Assembly (NCBI GenBank): GCA_027257055.1
Contig: JAPVLO010000039.1
Span: 4,432,501-4,496,500, forward strand
DNA: 64,000 nucleotides
Direction: 5' to 3'
Origin: Cephalopachus bancanus
Taxonomy: Eukaryota > Chordata > Mammalia > Primates > Tarsiidae
The notes under the pieces were generated by a model, which was given only the letters and a program-made list of their open reading frames with translations, ran no database searches and was not told where the DNA came from. The position numbers and the translations under genes were made by a program. This document shows positions 31,774-42,297 of the stretch, one piece after another. Numbering within the stretch: position 1 is the first letter of the stretch; every line of letters starts with the position of its first letter.

Positions 31774-32249
31774 ATTCTCATTCTTAGGAGATTAGGCTGA
31801 CATATTTAGGGTTGATATCTACAACTTACTGTGGTGCACATGCTCTCTCTCTCTCAAATACACACAAAGACACACATACATATAGGCCAAACAAAGGTGG
31901 CAAACTGTTCACAGTTGTTAGATCTGGGTGGAGGGTACATAGCATATATTATATTATCTATGCATTATATTATTCTTTTATTTTATATGTATGCTTAGTA
32001 ATAAATATGTTGGCAAAATAATTAAAAGTTGAAAAAACTGGTTCAACTTTGGGTCACAAAGAGCTATATGGTGAAAAAAGATGACCTTTCAGTTTTTCCT
32101 CCAAATCCCACAAGGGGCCAGGAATGGTGGCTCATACTTATAATCACAAAACTTTGGGAGGCCAAGGCAGGAGAATTGTTTGAGCCCAGAAGTTTAAGGC
32201 CAGCCTGGGCATCATAGAGAGACTTTGTCTTTACAAAAAATTTAAAAAC

Positions 32250-33426
32250 TGTTGGGAACCAGCCTTGGAGGCCCGCCTGATTGACAAAGTCCAGGTGCGC
32301 TGAGGATCCCTGGCCGCAAAGCGAGCCCAGGCAGCTGAGGCCCTTCTGTCTTCCATCTTTGCTGTTGATACAGCTGAAGAAATTCTGTGCAGTCGTGGAA
32401 GAAGAAGATGCCATGTTTATGCGAAGAATCACAGCTAACCTGGAAATATCATGGTTTATTTTTCCATTTTTCCCACTATGCCACTTGGCCTTTTCTAACA
32501 TATGCAAGGGTTAAACTCTGAAGCACATCAAGAATGCTTTCTTTCACTTGATTATAGGTTACTAGATACTGCTTAAGTAATAAATGATATAAGTATATCC
32601 ACTCCTTATTTGATTTAGGACTATGCAGTTTAGTGTTTAGACATAAGGATTTTTAGAAGCACAAGTTTATAATGAGTTCATTATGAATTCATTATAAGTT
32701 CTAACACTTATCTAGGAGTTATGTAGGTGATTTATAACACTGTTTTCACTAACTTAGGATAAAGATTAATGTTAAGGTTTTTACTTAATTCTATAGTTAA
32801 AACTCTAAGTTAACATTTGCAGAGTAGGTTTTCACTGAACTCATATTATAATAATCAGATACTTTTATGACAGATCAGCTAAAACAGAAAGTAACCTTGA
32901 GGGGCCTGGGAAACATTACTAAAAGCTTCTTTTGAGTTCTCTTTAGAAACAAGCACTGCAAGATAAGAGAAAAGTAACGAGGACATCTGGACAAGGGAGG
33001 CGATCACAGGACTCTGAAGAACATAAGAGCCTAAGATGAGAATATTCTTGACACACAAAGAAATATACACTTAAAGAAACTTTCTTGAAACATTTGTAAT
33101 TTGGAACATTGGACTGAGTGTCATTGTTGGCTTTATGAATAAGACTTGTCTAAATGCCTATGAGATTCCTGGCTTATTTGTTACTAAAGCCTATGGGAAT
33201 CTTGGTTTGTTTGCTACTAAGACCACTAGCTGGTAACTTTTAAAAGATATGTATGTGAAAGAGTTTTCTTTGTCTTGCCCCTTCAAAAATGGTATAAAAG
33301 CTCTGTATTAACTAGCATTAAATTGTCATCTGTTCAAGAAGCAGGTGTCCGGTATATGATCGTCGTCGTCGCCTATCTGTCTCTCCTTCAACATATCTCA
33401 CGAGCCTTGTGGGGCGGGGCCCCGCA
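32250..33426 (+). mobile_element. Solo endogenous retrovirus LTR, class II-like
   Basis: The 1,177-bp insert starts TGTTGGGAACCAGCC and ends GGGGCGGGGCCCCGCA, with the canonical TG...CA ends. It is flanked by the 6-bp words AAAAAC / AAAAAT (one mismatch, in an A-rich site, so weak). A TATA box (TATAAAAG, 33293-33300) is followed 18-24 bases later by ATTAAA, consistent with a U3/R boundary and polyadenylation signal. Then come (GTC)n and a pyrimidine-rich block. No internal viral genes remain, so this is a solo LTR left by recombination. The start and end resemble betaretrovirus-like (ERVK-type) LTRs from memory. There is no coding capacity. Confidence 0.82.
33293..33323 (+). promoter_or_regulatory. 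LTR TATA box and poly-A signal
   Basis: TATAAAAG at 33293 and CATTAAA at 33317-33323, inside the solo LTR. Their spacing fits the core promoter and R-region polyadenylation signal of a retroviral LTR. Activity cannot be judged from sequence. Confidence 0.55.
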
Positions 33427-33536
33427 AAAAATTAGCTGGACGTGGCGGTGCATGCTTTTAGTCCCAGTTATATGGGAGGCTGAGGCAGAAGGCTCGCCCC
33501 CAGGCGGTGGAGGCTGCAGTGAGCCATGATCAACAA

Positions 33537-34562
33537 TTGATCAGTTTCACAAGGGAAGTGGCTAGGGTGAGGTGAGTGGGTGACGGACAGGCACACCACA
33601 GAGTCAGTGCTCCCAGTCTCGCCAGAGCAAAGCTTGGGATTGATTCAACGTGGTACTTAGCTCCTCGATCCTACTTCAAGCCATTCTGAGGCCTCTTAGG
33701 TGGGAACTCCTTCCTCCTAGGTATGCGGGTGACTCAGCCTCAACCTGCATATGCGGCAGCTGCAGCCTTAACCAAAACTGGCCCAGAACCTTCCTGCTCC
33801 AAACCTGGCATCTCTCCCCGCCATCCACTCTTCCTCCTCTGAGCGCCCGGGTCGGTCTGCCACTCAGCCTGCTTCAGTCCCACCTCCCAGGCACAGCAGG
33901 CATCTTAACGCATCACTTATGGCCCAAAGTAGGAATCTGTTAGCTTTATCAGCTTAGCTCTAAACTAGTTATTTTAAGTACTTTATGGCAAATACAAATA
34001 ATAACAATAATAAATCGTGCGGGGAGGGGAAATGTCAAAATTATCTAAACAGAGTAAACTGCCACCATAAATTGCATATGTCCTCAAGAGATGATGAAAA
34101 CACCCAATCAGAAATCAGAAAGGCACCTGGGTGATGGAATAAGCCTAAAAGAACACATCACACATCATACACAACACACACAGTGTTCATCACTGACACT
34201 GGAATGGTAATAAGATTGCAAGTCTGGCACAAGCATGTGGAGGCAGTACCTCCCCCGGTATGTAGCTATGAAATGACTAACCAAAGATTCCTTCATAGTC
34301 ACTGAACTCTACCAGGGAAGCCCGAAAGGGCTTGGGGTGGAAAAAAGTAAGAAGGCCCTTCTGGCCACAAAGACTCAACAGGCAGTGAAGACCAGCACCA
34401 CACGACCCTCTCTCCATTTAACCCCAGCCTCTGGAATACCATTTAACCACAGCCCCTCGACCCAATGACCTTGGCTCTAAACATCATTTCCCTGACCTTG
34501 ATTCTCCAAACTCACCCCGAGTCTCATTATTTCTGAATGCAGACAAAAGCATTTGTATCAAA
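33537..34562. other. Unique non-coding DNA
   Basis: No repeat or gene recognised. A short AAT-rich patch lies at about 33995-34012. Confidence 0.45.
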
Positions 34563-34667
34563 ACCAGAGGTTCTGGACTTTTAAAAAATACGCCTTGAAC
34601 CCCTTTGGTCTAATGAAGACTATGAACCCTCCTCAAAATGTATTTAAAATCATAAAAATAGAATACA

Positions 34668-34956
34668 GGCCAGGCTCAGTGGCTCATGCCTGTAATTCTA
34701 GCACTTTGGGAGGCTGGGGTGGGAGGATTGCTTGAGCCTAGGAGTTCAAGACCAGCCTGATCAACATAGTGAGACCTCATCTTTACAGAAAAATTTCAAA
34801 AAAATTAAAAAATAAGCTGGGCATGGTGGCATGCACTTGTGGTCCCAGCTACTTGGTAGACTGAGGTAGAAGGATCACCTGAGCCCAGGAGATCAAGGCT
34901 GCAGTGAGCCACAATCATGCCATTGCCCTCCAGCCTGGACCACAGAGTGACACCCC

Positions 34957-34957
<1 letters not shown>
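34668..34957 (+). repeat. AluJ
   Basis: Canonical dimeric AluJ-type: GGCCAGGCTCAGTGGCTCATG, GAGGATTGCTTGAGCC, CATAGTGAGACCTC, then AGCTGGGCATGGTGG and GCCTCCAGCCTGG-like end. Its tail has turned into the following microsatellite. Confidence 0.93.

Positions 34958-35044
<87 letters not shown>
34958..35044. repeat. Compound (CA)n(GA)n microsatellite at an Alu tail
   Basis: About 19 CA units followed by about 24 GA units, grown from the AluJ 3' tail. Confidence 0.98.
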
Positions 35045-35048
<4 letters not shown>

Positions 35049-35425
35049 AAAGGATTATAAAAGACAACAATAACATTGCAACTTGTGGTTTAGCAATAGA
35101 TGTTTCTTTTTATTAATGCATTAAATAGCAAGATCTACAGCAGACCTAATAACCGATATACTTTCAAAGTCATGGTGAGGATAAATACTAAATTTTGGAT
35201 ATCTGTAACAACTGTAGTGTGATATAAAAATATGTATGATTTGACTAGTGACAATGTCACAGCTTCTGGTAAAACCACTGTGGTTTGGTGTCTACATTTG
35301 TAACTGGAGGAAACTCCAACTTTTCAGTTAGAATGAAGGCAAATAAAGATGTCATTTTTTCACATCTAGGCTTGCAGACTCCTTGAATTCTGTCCACAGA
35401 CCCCTGATTCAAGAAGTCTAGTCCA

Positions 35426-35649
35426 GATTCTTCAGAAGTCTACACAGCACTTAATCTGCAGGCCACAGTCAGCTGGAGGAAGATTATTTGTAGCCCCAGG
35501 GATCACCCTCTGCACTGGTCTCTCTACCATTCTCTACTAGCCTCCAACAACACTACACTGTGTGGTTACCCTGCTGCTCTGACTCCCTCAAATGCCTGAG
35601 TTTCCTCTTCTCCTGACCTTGCATTATTTTAACAGTATTTATGTGGCTT
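35426..35649. other. Unassigned non-coding DNA
   Basis: No repeat family or gene recognised. Confidence 0.4.
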
Positions 35650-35745
35650 GTCCATTAATTCATCCAACAGATGTTGCTTGGGTGCCTATTTTGCGTTCCA
35701 AGCCTGGAAAAGAAAAATGAAGATAAAGGACATAGTTTCCAGTCA
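35650..35745 (-). repeat. L2/MIR3 relict
   Basis: 'TTAATTCATCCAACAGATGTTG', 'GGGTGCCTATTTTGCGTTCC', antisense to the common L2/MIR3 3' end. Confidence 0.5.
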
Positions 35746-35764
35746 CCAGAAGACACAAGTCCTC

Positions 35765-35890
35765 CTTCCCTGAGACTGTAAACTTCCTGAGGTTAGAGAA
35801 CCATGTGTACTCCATACCCCCAGGGCTCAGCACAGTGACTCTACAGAAATTCTCTATAAATGTTAGTTGGGTGAATGAATATTTGTATGG
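35765..35890 (+). repeat. L2 LINE 3' end
   Basis: 'AGACTGTAAACTTCCTGAGG', 'CCCCCAGGGCTCAGCACAGTG', 'TAAATGTTAGTTGGGTGAATGAAT', the standard L2 tail order. Confidence 0.8.
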
Positions 35891-36664
35891 AAAGATGAGT
35901 AGATGGGTGGGTTATGGATAGGCCAATCAATATTTACATTTTTGATATGTATTCTCCTCAGAAACACCTTGACCCTTCAACTAAAACAGGCAGATTTTTT
36001 CTTCCTCAGTCTGGTGATATTGAGGCCCTGAAGACCCTTCCATGCAATACTTATGGTCAAACTGTGTTCTGGTGAGGGAAAAATAGAGAACAAATGATCC
36101 ATGCACAGAGTGAATTGTATTGGAGACTCGCCGCTGTCTGCCCAAGGTCAAGAAGCACCACTCGAAGTCTCATCAAATAAATCTAGCATCCCAATCTGAT
36201 GGTTAAAGTTAGAGAATGGTCCCTCAAGGTCCATGCTCAGGTTGGACAGCTGGTTTCCCTCACCTTGCCTCAGCTCCAAGCTTAGCCTGCAAGGAGAGTT
36301 TTGCTCTGCTGATGTCAGTATACCTTTCTACTGCTAGTTGATGTCTTGGTCTTGGGTCTGAGTTTCCTAGGAGGGCATTTGCCTGAGTTCTCAAGTAGCT
36401 AAAGAGAATACAATACCCCGAGTCTTCTGGGCTTTCTTCATGCTCTCTCTTCACTCTGCTTGCTGGGATAATCTTGGCTTTGCTTCTCTGTACAACTGAC
36501 TGGTAGCCACAAGGCAGGGACCCTCTCCAGTCCTGCCCTGGAATCCAAATCGTGAAACAGGATCAAGGATCAAGAATCTGCAGATCTCAAACCAAATCTT
36601 CCTCATCCAGCAAGTGAATAGTGAATCCATCCATGTGGCAGGTAAGCTGCAGGAGCCTGGTCAA
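35891..36664. other. Unique non-coding DNA
   Basis: No repeat or gene identified. Confidence 0.45.
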
Positions 36665-36905
36665 TATTTCAGACTTTAGAGTCAGACTGTCAGGGTCCAC
36701 ATTCTTATTCCACCACCACTGACTGGCCCTGTGATTTTGGGTAAGTATTTTACTCACTCCAGTCCCCATTTCCTCCTTTGTAAAATGGCAACAGTAGGAT
36801 AGATCACACCATCCTGTGACATGAATTAAGTATGAAAAACACTACAAAGAGCTTGCTATACACGATGTGTTTATGTGTTAGCTATTACTAATGTTGTTGT
36901 GTTGG
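36665..36905 (+). repeat. MIR SINE
   Basis: Nearly full-length plus-strand MIR: 'TTTAGAGTCAGACTGTCAGGG', 'CTGGCCCTGTGATTTTGGG', 'CCATTTCCTCCTTTGTAAAATGG', 'GTTAGCTATTACTAATG'. Confidence 0.85.
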
Positions 36906-37399
36906 TAGGAAAGTGTGATTCTAAGGTGACACAGAGCTCGCTCTGAAATTAATGCAACCAGAGATGTGCAACCCAACCATATCATCCCAAAGAAAAAATT
37001 AAGAAATAGGTGCTCAACCAAGAGACTTACCACACTTGTGCAGAGAAGTCTACTTATAAGAAACCTTGGGTGTAGTTGTAGGAACTGCAGACTTTATACT
37101 GAGTATTCTTATTTCACATAAAACTAAAAACAATAATAATAATAAATAAGAGGGCAGGGGAAAATTTTGGAGGTGATGGGTAGGTTTACGGCATAGATTG
37201 TGGTGATGGTTTCCCAGATATATTCTTATTTCTGAGTCACCAAGTTGTAGACATCAAACACATGTAGTTTTTTGTATATTAATCAGACTCAATAAAGCGG
37301 TTTGAATTTTTGAAAACTGTAACTTCTCCCAACCAGCAGTCTTAAATGAATGTACCAGAGCTGCAAGACACACTAACCGATCATTATATTAACAATGAA
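36906..37399. other. Unassigned AT-rich DNA
   Basis: 'GGTAGGTTTACGGCATAGATTGTGGTGATGGTTTCCCAG' and 'CACATGTAGTTTTTTGTATATTAATCA' at 37175-37290 recall old L1 3' UTR sequence, but the match is too weak to assign. Confidence 0.35.
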
Positions 37400-37620
37400 A
37401 ATAACTGTAGGCTAGCCACCGTGCTAAATGCTTGAGATGCATTATTTCTTTCAGCCTTCACAATGACCCTCTACCACAAGTATTATTGTTCACATTTTAT
37501 ACAATAAGAGACTCAAAACTTCAGAGCGTCCAAGTGATTTGTCTACACACCTGCACTTAAGAGGTAGCGAAACAAGTGTTTGAGCCCAGTTTTCTCTAAG
37601 CCCCAAATCATTCATGCCAC
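37400..37620 (-). repeat. MIR SINE
   Basis: Antisense MIR: 'GTGCTAAATGCTTGAGATGC', 'CAGCCTTCACAATGACCCTC', 'AAGTGATTTGTCTACACACC', 'TTTGAGCCCAGTTTTC'. Confidence 0.8.
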
Positions 37621-37689
37621 TAATATTTTTGCTATAACTGGTAATAATAATTGATATTATTATTCATCGTTCCAGACAAGAGATCCTGG

Positions 37690-37930
37690 TCAATCTTTCT
37701 ATAGCATGTGCTAAGCACCTACTGCAAGTATGACACTATGAATGTTGCTGATGGCACAGAGAAGAACAAGACAGACAGAGTGGCCATCCTTCCTCCCTTG
37801 GAGCACAAAATCCAGAGAGATGCAGGAGGGTTATCTGATCAACAATTACATGTGTTTTTAAAAAATAATTGCCAGTATGCAAAGTGTTTTCAAGGAGAAA
37901 CAGAGAGTCACATGGAGGCACCACCTAACT
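37690..37930 (-). repeat. L2 LINE 3' end
   Basis: Antisense L2: 'CTAAGCACCTACTGCAAG', 'GATGGCACAGAGAAGAACAAGAC', 'CCTTCCTCCCTTGGAGCAC', 'GAAACAGAGAGTCACATGGAGG'. Confidence 0.65.
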
Positions 37931-38849
37931 GATGTATGCTGCTTGCCAAGCCAAGGTTAGGTCTGTCTTCAAGTTCCAAGAATCTGTTAAGTTCTACCCC
38001 ACAAAGGCTGTGCTGTGCCCGAGAGATGAGAAAAAGGTACAAAATGCATGCATATTTCATCTGCCTGCAAGGCTTCAACAAGGACACATAGAACACTTTG
38101 CTGTGTGAAAGACAATTGTGACAGCTCCTTGCCCAAATAGCCCCTTTGCAGTTGTACTAGGACCCACTTTGGAAAATTCTGGAAAAGAATTCAAAGTGCC
38201 ATTCTTCACTGAGCCTAGTCACACCCTGTCCCCTTCCCAGCCATCTGTTGCTACAGATACCACTTCCTGCCAGATGTGTTCATGAAAAGCCTCAATCAAC
38301 CTCTACCCACAAGCAGCAGGAGTATGTCTGGGATGTGCAAGAACTTTCTATGGGGTATAAACTATTGAGAAGTCCACAGTAAAAATATTCATGGAGCAAG
38401 TTTTTCTGCCCTCAGCCCTTGTCCCCACAGTATTGTCACAATGATTGTTGAAGATTTTCATTATGATGCTATGCAAATGCTACCCTTATGGAAGTTAAAT
38501 TCCAGATGTCAATCAAATGGGTCACATTTAGAAATGGCATCAGTTGTCAGCCCTGTTCTTAGATTTCTCTCCTAGGTGTGGATATAGATAATACCTAGAA
38601 TGTGAATTTTGCTTGGACTGAAAAGATTGTCATGGTGAATGAGGTGTAGGCTGGACCCCAAGTCCAAGGTAGAGTCCAATACAGGAAAACTTCTATGAAC
38701 TGGGGCCGCTGTTCTCGGTGCTGAAATAGTGCAGCGATGAGAAAGAGAGTTTCTGTGCTCAGCTTGCTTACATATAAAGGTAGGATGTAGTAGAAGCCAG
38801 ACAAGAGTGAGCAAAAAGGGGAGAGAGGGAGAGAGATGGGTGGGGGGGA

Positions 38850-38850
<1 letters not shown>
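37931..38850. other. Unique non-coding DNA
   Basis: No repeat or gene recognised. Confidence 0.45.

Positions 38851-38909
<59 letters not shown>
38851..38909. repeat. (GA)n microsatellite
   Basis: Near-perfect GA tract with one AAA interruption. It is preceded by a GA-rich imperfect zone from about 38815 and a G run. Confidence 0.98.
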
Positions 38910-39429
38910 CTGCAGGGCTGCTGTCCTATCTGGTAGAACCATGGGGGCTCAGACTGGTTAGTCTCAGACTGTCCTCCCAGGCCATGAGGAAGATGTGAAA
39001 GAGGTTGAGGCTTTGAGAGGCTCAGCAGGACTGGGTGAGAAAGGAAAAGTGTGTTTTCACATTCTATACAGGCCAGGCTAGAACAGAGATATCTGTGCTT
39101 GAAGCCTGCAGGAGGAATGATTTTGAATTGATGAAGAGAACACAGCAAAGAGGGAAGAAGGAAAGAAACAAACATATCTTCACTACCTCTGCGTGCACTG
39201 GAGTGGGCTCCATAGTGAGGGGAGACCTGATTTGTAGCATTTGCTGATTCCCATGGTGCAAATACTCCCACTGAGGCACAGACCTTTTCCAGTTAAATGG
39301 CTTCACTTCTGGCTTGCAAGATTTCCAAGAATTTAACAGTTGGCTCTCAGAAGCTGATGTGGGTTGGCTCTAGCATACTCTAGCCAAAAAACAGCTTAGG
39401 CCACTTTGCGTGTGTCATTTCAGACAGCC
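38910..39429. other. Unique non-coding DNA
   Basis: No repeat or exon recognised. The long minus frame that covers the GA tract (167 codons) is a low-complexity artefact. Confidence 0.45.
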
Positions 39430-39590
39430 ACACAGCACTAATTATGAGTCCATTTTACAGATAAGAGGACTGGGCTCAGAGAATAAAGCAGCATGTCTAG
39501 CGTGGCACTGCAAGAACATGCTAGAGCTGGGAGTTGGCCTAGGCATGTCCCACTGCAAAGTCTATGCACTTTTCCCTGCAGCCAGGAACC
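39430..39590 (-). repeat. MIR SINE
   Basis: Antisense MIR: 'GAGTCCATTTTACAGATAAGAG', 'GGGCTCAGAGAATAAAGC', 'GAGCTGGGAGTTGGCC'. Confidence 0.65.
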
Positions 39591-40285
39591 GAACTCCTGA
39601 TATCAGGTGCATCAACCAATGACTCATGCCAGCTGGGCTCCTGCCTGCCCACCCTGCTGTGTTAATGGCCAACCAGATGGGATATGAGAACATCCACAGA
39701 GTGAGAAGAAAGATAGGTGAGCAGGTAGCAGCTTTCAGGGGCTGAAAGAAGCTCCCCTGATGGCTGGCTTTGGCTAAGCTCAGCACAGATCCCTAAATTC
39801 AGCGTCTATCCTGGAAGGCCATGTAATGTGGACCCAGTGGCTGCAGGTAAGCCAGGTGGACTTGAGCCATCCCAGCCCCAGCCTGTGAGAATGAGCAGCT
39901 CTAAGGGCTCTTGAAGAATGAAGAATGTCTCCTACTGACAGCACCTGCCCCAGAAGCCAAGTATTTCTGAGAGAGCGGGGCAACAGCTCAGCAGACAGAG
40001 TGGGGTTTGTTCTGGGGTAGGGACACACCAAGGAGGCCAGTGGGGGGCAGGCACCCAAGCCCCACACACAGTTCAGTACCACAGCTTCTGCACACATACC
40101 CAGCAAGGTCATGTGTGTGCACAGGATGGGGCAGAGAGAGGCCAGTGGGGAAGGTTCCCATCCACTCCCTATTTGAGAAAATGTGGGGAGGATGCCAACC
40201 CCGTATGTGCTAGGTATGGGATCCCTTTGTACTGGCAGCTGGCTGGAGACTTGGAAACCTCACACAGGAAAGGTAGCCAAGCTGG
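39591..40285. other. Unique non-coding DNA
   Basis: GC-richer unique sequence. No gene or repeat recognised. Confidence 0.4.
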
Positions 40286-40405
40286 GAAAAGGAGATCTGT
40301 GGCCTACCCAGGGTCACACAACTAGGAATTGGTAGGACATGCATCTGGATTCAAATGCTCCTGATTCCAAATTCTGTGTTCTTGCCACTGTGCCTCTCCA
40401 AAAGG
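40286..40405 (-). repeat. MIR SINE fragment
   Basis: Antisense MIR: 'CTACCCAGGGTCACACAACTAGG', 'GGATTCAAATGCTCCTGATTCC', 'TTCTTGCCACTGTGCC'. Confidence 0.75.
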
Positions 40406-40624
40406 AAGGTAGTGTGCATTCTGTGTGGCTGTGCTCCTGCGTCCGTCTTCCTGGGGAAGCTTCTGAATGCAGGGTGGGTGGGTGCATAGGGTCTGCGAGC
40501 AAGATATACAAACTTCTGGAATGAAAGTTAGAATGGAATGGTCTTAGCAAAGCATAAAAAGATTATATTAACATGATCTTATCCCTCCAGCTGACGGAGG
40601 ACTCTGCTGAAAAATAATAATTTA

Positions 40625-40919
40625 TTCTCTTTTTTTCTGAGTCACGAGTCTCACCCCATCCCCAGGCTGAAGTGCAGTAACACAATCATAGCTTTCTGCA
40701 GCCTTAACTTCCTTGGCTGAAGCAATCCCCCACCTCAGCCTCCTGAGTAACTGGGACTACAACCATGCATCACCACACCCAGCTAGTTTTTTGTTTATGT
40801 GTTTGTTTGTTTTTGTAGAGATGAAGTATTGCTATGATACCCAGGCTGGTCTTGAACTCCTAGACTCAAGCAATGTTCCCACCTTGGCCCCCCAACAGCA
40901 CTGGGATTATAGGCATGAT
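40625..40919 (-). repeat. AluJ, antisense
   Basis: Plus strand reads poly-T, GAGTCTCACCCCATCCCCAGG, GACTACAACCATGCATCACC, a GTTTGTTTGTTTTTGTAGAG linker and CACTGGGATTATAGGCATGA. Flanked by near-identical AAAAATAATAATTT / GAAAGATAATAATTT. It lacks the last bases of the left monomer. Confidence 0.9.
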
Positions 40920-40934
40920 GAAAGATAATAATTT

Positions 40935-41200
40935 GGCCGGGATCAGTGGCTCAGCCTGTAATCCCATGTTTTGGGAGGCGAGGTGAGTGGATTGCCTGAT
41001 CCCGCGAGTTTGAGACCTCATCTCTACAATAAATCAAAAATTAGCTGGTTGTGGTAGCACACAGATGTAGTTCCAGCTACTCGGAAGGCTGAGGCAGAAG
41101 GACCACCGGAGCCCAGCAGGTCGAGGCTGCGGTGGCTGGGAGCGGCCACTGCACTTCAGTCTGGGTGACAGAGTGAGACTCCAACTAAAAAAAAAAAAAA
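40935..41200 (+). repeat. Alu, lineage-specific, next to an AluJ
   Basis: GGCCGGGATCAGTGGCTCAGCC start, ACAATAAATC linker, GAGACTCCAACT end and a plain A tail. It inserted into the 3' target duplication of the neighbouring AluJ: GATAATAATTT before and GATAATTTATG after. A gap of about 20 bp in the left monomer (no CCTGGGCA...GCG block) shortens it. Confidence 0.93.
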
Positions 41201-41269
41201 AAGATAATTTATGATTAGGCTCTTGCAATACATGGCTCTTGCCCCCCTTCCAACTATGCCAGAGAGGTA

Positions 41270-41500
41270 GGAAAACCAGTGATTAAGAACACAGGTTTTG
41301 GGATCAGACACACCTGCATTCACCTCCAAGATCTGATCAGCTGGGCATGTTAGTTAACCTTAATGAGCCTCGGTTTTCCCTAATCTGGAAAACAGGTTGA
41401 TGATAGTAGCTACCTTACAAGGCTCTTGTAAAGGGTAAATGAAATGACATACATGATGGGCTAAACAGTGTCTGATGACTGGTAATCTCCCAGGATATGT
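41270..41500 (+). repeat. MIR SINE
   Basis: Nearly full-length plus-strand MIR: 'GTGATTAAGAACACAGGTTTTGG', 'CAGACACACCTGCATTCACC', 'CCTTAATGAGCCTCGG', 'AAAACAGGTTGATGATAGTAGC', 'GGGTAAATGAAATGACAT'. Confidence 0.88.
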
Positions 41501-42297
41501 TAGGATATGTAGGGGGTGGCATCATCATCATTAAAAGCATTATTGTTCTCCCTATGCCTTGTCACAGATACGCAGACAGATGCTTATGATAGGGCAACAG
41601 TGTTGTTTGGAAGAAATTATTGAACAAGCTCTGTGTATGCACATCCAGAGAGAGAGGAACAAACGGGAGGAAGGAACGGGAGTCAGCGTGGACTTGGGTG
41701 TGCTGAAACAGCACACAGGTGGGTGCTGGGAGCGTCACACTGTAGATGAGGAATCAGGGCTGAGTGGTGACCCACAAGGTCACACTCAGGACAGGACAAG
41801 GGGTGACCGTTTTACCCAAGGGAATGCTGATTCATGACAATGCTGGGAGGTGGAACCGGCCCAGGTTCTGAAGGGGGAATCTGTGCCATGGCCCTGCAGC
41901 TCTGCACAGTGGCCCAGGGCAAGGTTTTGCGTCTCTGCATGGGTGACGGCAGAGGAGCTTGCCTGTACCCTCCCACCAGCATTCTTCAGGTTGCTCAGGG
42001 GTGGTTGTACAAGATGTGGGGATTCTTCCAGGAAAGGGGGAGAAAGTAGAGAGGGAGAAGTGACAGCTGAGGAGGACAGGGGAGGAAAGGACAGAGAGAT
42101 GTGAGGCGGAGGGAAAGGAGGGGGTAAAACTGAGGGAGGGGCAGACCCGGCAGTCACCACCACCAAAGGTGCTTTCCAGATGCCATTTGCTGGCACAGAT
42201 CCTGTCTCCACCACTCCCACCTGCTGCCCTGTCCTCCCTGAGGACAAAGACTGTATCTATCTGTTAACAAGGCACAGAATGGGTGCGCCATAAATGT
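41501..42297. other. Unique GC-rich DNA
   Basis: No gene recognised. A short MIR-like piece ('GATGAGGAATCAGGGCTGAG') lies at about 41745. The rest is purine-rich toward the right. Confidence 0.4.

Larger units (their letters stand above)
27842..32040 (+). repeat. Older L1 3' UTR hosting two later L1 insertions
   Basis: The left part (27842-27976, 'CTTGGAGGACACCTGGGAAAATC', 'GATAATATTAAGGAGCTATTA') and right part (31779-32040, 'ATTCTTAGGAGATTAGG', 'GATATCTACAACTTACTG', a TC/CA tract, 'ATTAAAAGTTGAAAAAAC') together read as one ancient retroelement 3' UTR ending in an A-rich tail. Everything between is later insertion. Classification as L1M is from memory. Confidence 0.55.
32116..33536 (+). repeat. 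AluJ split by a solo LTR
   Basis: The left monomer (32116-32249, GGCCAGGAATGGTGGCTCATAC...) ends in its A-rich linker. The right monomer resumes at 33427 (AAAAATTAGCTGGACGTGGCG...) and fades at about 33536 near GAGCCATGATC, without the end of the right monomer or a tail. Confidence 0.85.
34563..35425. repeat. hAT-like DNA transposon relict split by AluJ
   Basis: The left end (34563-34667, CAGAGGTTCTGGACT...CCCCTTTGGTCTAATG) and right part (35045-35425) follow the order of a mammal-wide element I remember: 'TTTTTATTAATGCATTAAATAGC', 'CAACTGTAGTGTGATATAAAAA', 'GGCTTGCAGACTCCTTGAATTC', 'CACAGACCCCTGATTCAAGAAG'. The ends are approximate inverted repeats of CAG-GTTCT type. hAT assignment is likely, the family name uncertain. 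Confidence 0.5.

Noticed and set aside
32064..32507. 147-codon minus frame across the AluJ/LTR junction
   Set aside because: It spans two unrelated transposons, so it cannot be a real gene; no viral gene is present in the solo LTR.
38595..39271. Ser/Leu-rich minus frames over the GA repeat
   Set aside because: They are translations of the microsatellite and its flanks.
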